Positions 63,819 through 64,000 of a stretch of DNA of 64,000 nucleotides are shown piece by piece (within the stretch, counting starts at the first letter, position 1; every line of letters starts with the position of its first letter). The DNA comes from Shouchella lonarensis. Its GTDB lineage: Bacteria; Bacillota; Bacilli; Bacillales; Bacillaceae_D. The notes beneath the pieces are model-generated. The model worked only from the letters and a program-made list of their open reading frames with translations. It was not told the origin of the DNA and made no database searches. The DNA lies in NCBI RefSeq assembly GCF_900096965.1, contig NZ_FMYM01000006.1:62001-126000 (forward strand). The letters are read 5' to 3'. Made by a program: the position numbers and the translations under genes.

Positions 63819-64000
63819 ATGTGTATTTGCGGCTTGTTTTTTCGCCATCATAAACAAAGATGACTTGTTTTTCATTGACATATGTCTCAAGATGTACGGA
63901 CCGACCCCATAATTGGTAAATATATGGGAGGACTTTTTCCAAATAGCTAACATCTAACTCAGTGCCTTCGTATCGATGTTGAATATACAACTCTCCATTT
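63817..64000 (-). CDS. spoVR: SpoVR-family protein, 3' end only
   Basis: About 60 C-terminal residues are visible, reading [17 protein letters not shown], then [16 protein letters not shown] and [13 protein letters not shown] before TAA. The LYI.H.YEGTELD and LWGR.V.LET patterns are characteristic of the SpoVR C terminus (stage V sporulation, spore cortex). The rest lies outside the window. Confidence 0.85.
   Translation of the reverse strand, partial: NGELYIQHRYEGTELDVSYLEKVLPYIYQLWGRSVHLETYVNEKQVIFVYDGEKTSRKYT

Overview
The window is chromosomal DNA of an endospore-forming Gram-positive bacterium of the family Bacillaceae. The evidence is gene content and order known from Bacillus subtilis (nadBCA/nifS/niaR, obg, hemEHY, pbpF, ecsAB/hit, prsA, yhaL, yhaM, yheA/yheB/yheE, an alpha/beta SASP, a spoVR end), strong AGGAGG-type ribosome sites, many spore-related genes, and SigA and Sig54 promoters. 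It is not B. subtilis itself: the familiar blocks are re-joined, and large accessory loci sit between them.

Layout. 1-4.7 kb: NAD synthesis (nadB-nadC-nadA on minus; nifS-niaR on plus) around a shared divergent promoter with a candidate NiaR operator. 4.7-5.1 kb: a type I toxin-antitoxin candidate, a 28-residue holin-like toxin with a convergent antisense RNA. 5.2-7.5 kb: obg, then a chain of three overlapping micro-ORFs ending in yrzI. 7.5-10.9 kb: hemE-hemH-hemY. 11-13.5 kb: a 708-residue collagen-like surface protein, with the 3' relic of a lost paralogue before it. 13.6-22.9 kb: a trans-4-hydroxyproline catabolic island. It has an epimerase, a degenerate racemase-like paralogue, a multi-subunit D-hydroxyproline dehydrogenase, a DapA-family deaminase and a ketoglutarate-semialdehyde dehydrogenase, in two Sig54-type operons around a PAS-AAA+-Fis activator. 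23-25.6 kb: two more collagen-like proteins. 25.9-30.5 kb: liaF-liaS-liaR-pbpF, an envelope-stress operon that includes a penicillin-binding protein. 30.7-37.9 kb: ccdA, ecsAB, hit, a YpmS-like gene, two YjcZ micro-proteins, prsA, yhaL, yhaM. 38-46.5 kb: cssRS, small yh-genes, yheAB, a PucR/CdaR-type regulator, an MsmX-type ATPase and a SASP. 46.6-53.7 kb: an acyl-CoA/leucine degradation operon (yngJ-H-HB-F-E plus an acyl-CoA synthetase). 53.9-59.8 kb: two giant mosaic proteins built as anchor, phage-type knob, collagen stalk and seven-bladed YVTN propeller. 60-64 kb: a heterodimeric ABC exporter and the 3' end of spoVR.

The most unusual content is the set of five collagen-like proteins. Four share a ~95-residue N-terminal module (beginning with an MPNFTP motif), which I infer to be an anchoring domain. 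They differ in the tip they carry: a small beta-rich domain in two, and a phage-knob/collagen/propeller arrangement in the other two. By analogy with BclA they are probably spore-surface (exosporium) filaments with interchangeable tips. The translationally coupled yrzI micro-ORF chain, the holin-like toxin/antisense pair and the Sig54-controlled hydroxyproline island are the other parts most worth study. Assignments rest on reading the sequence and on family knowledge from memory; no searches were run.
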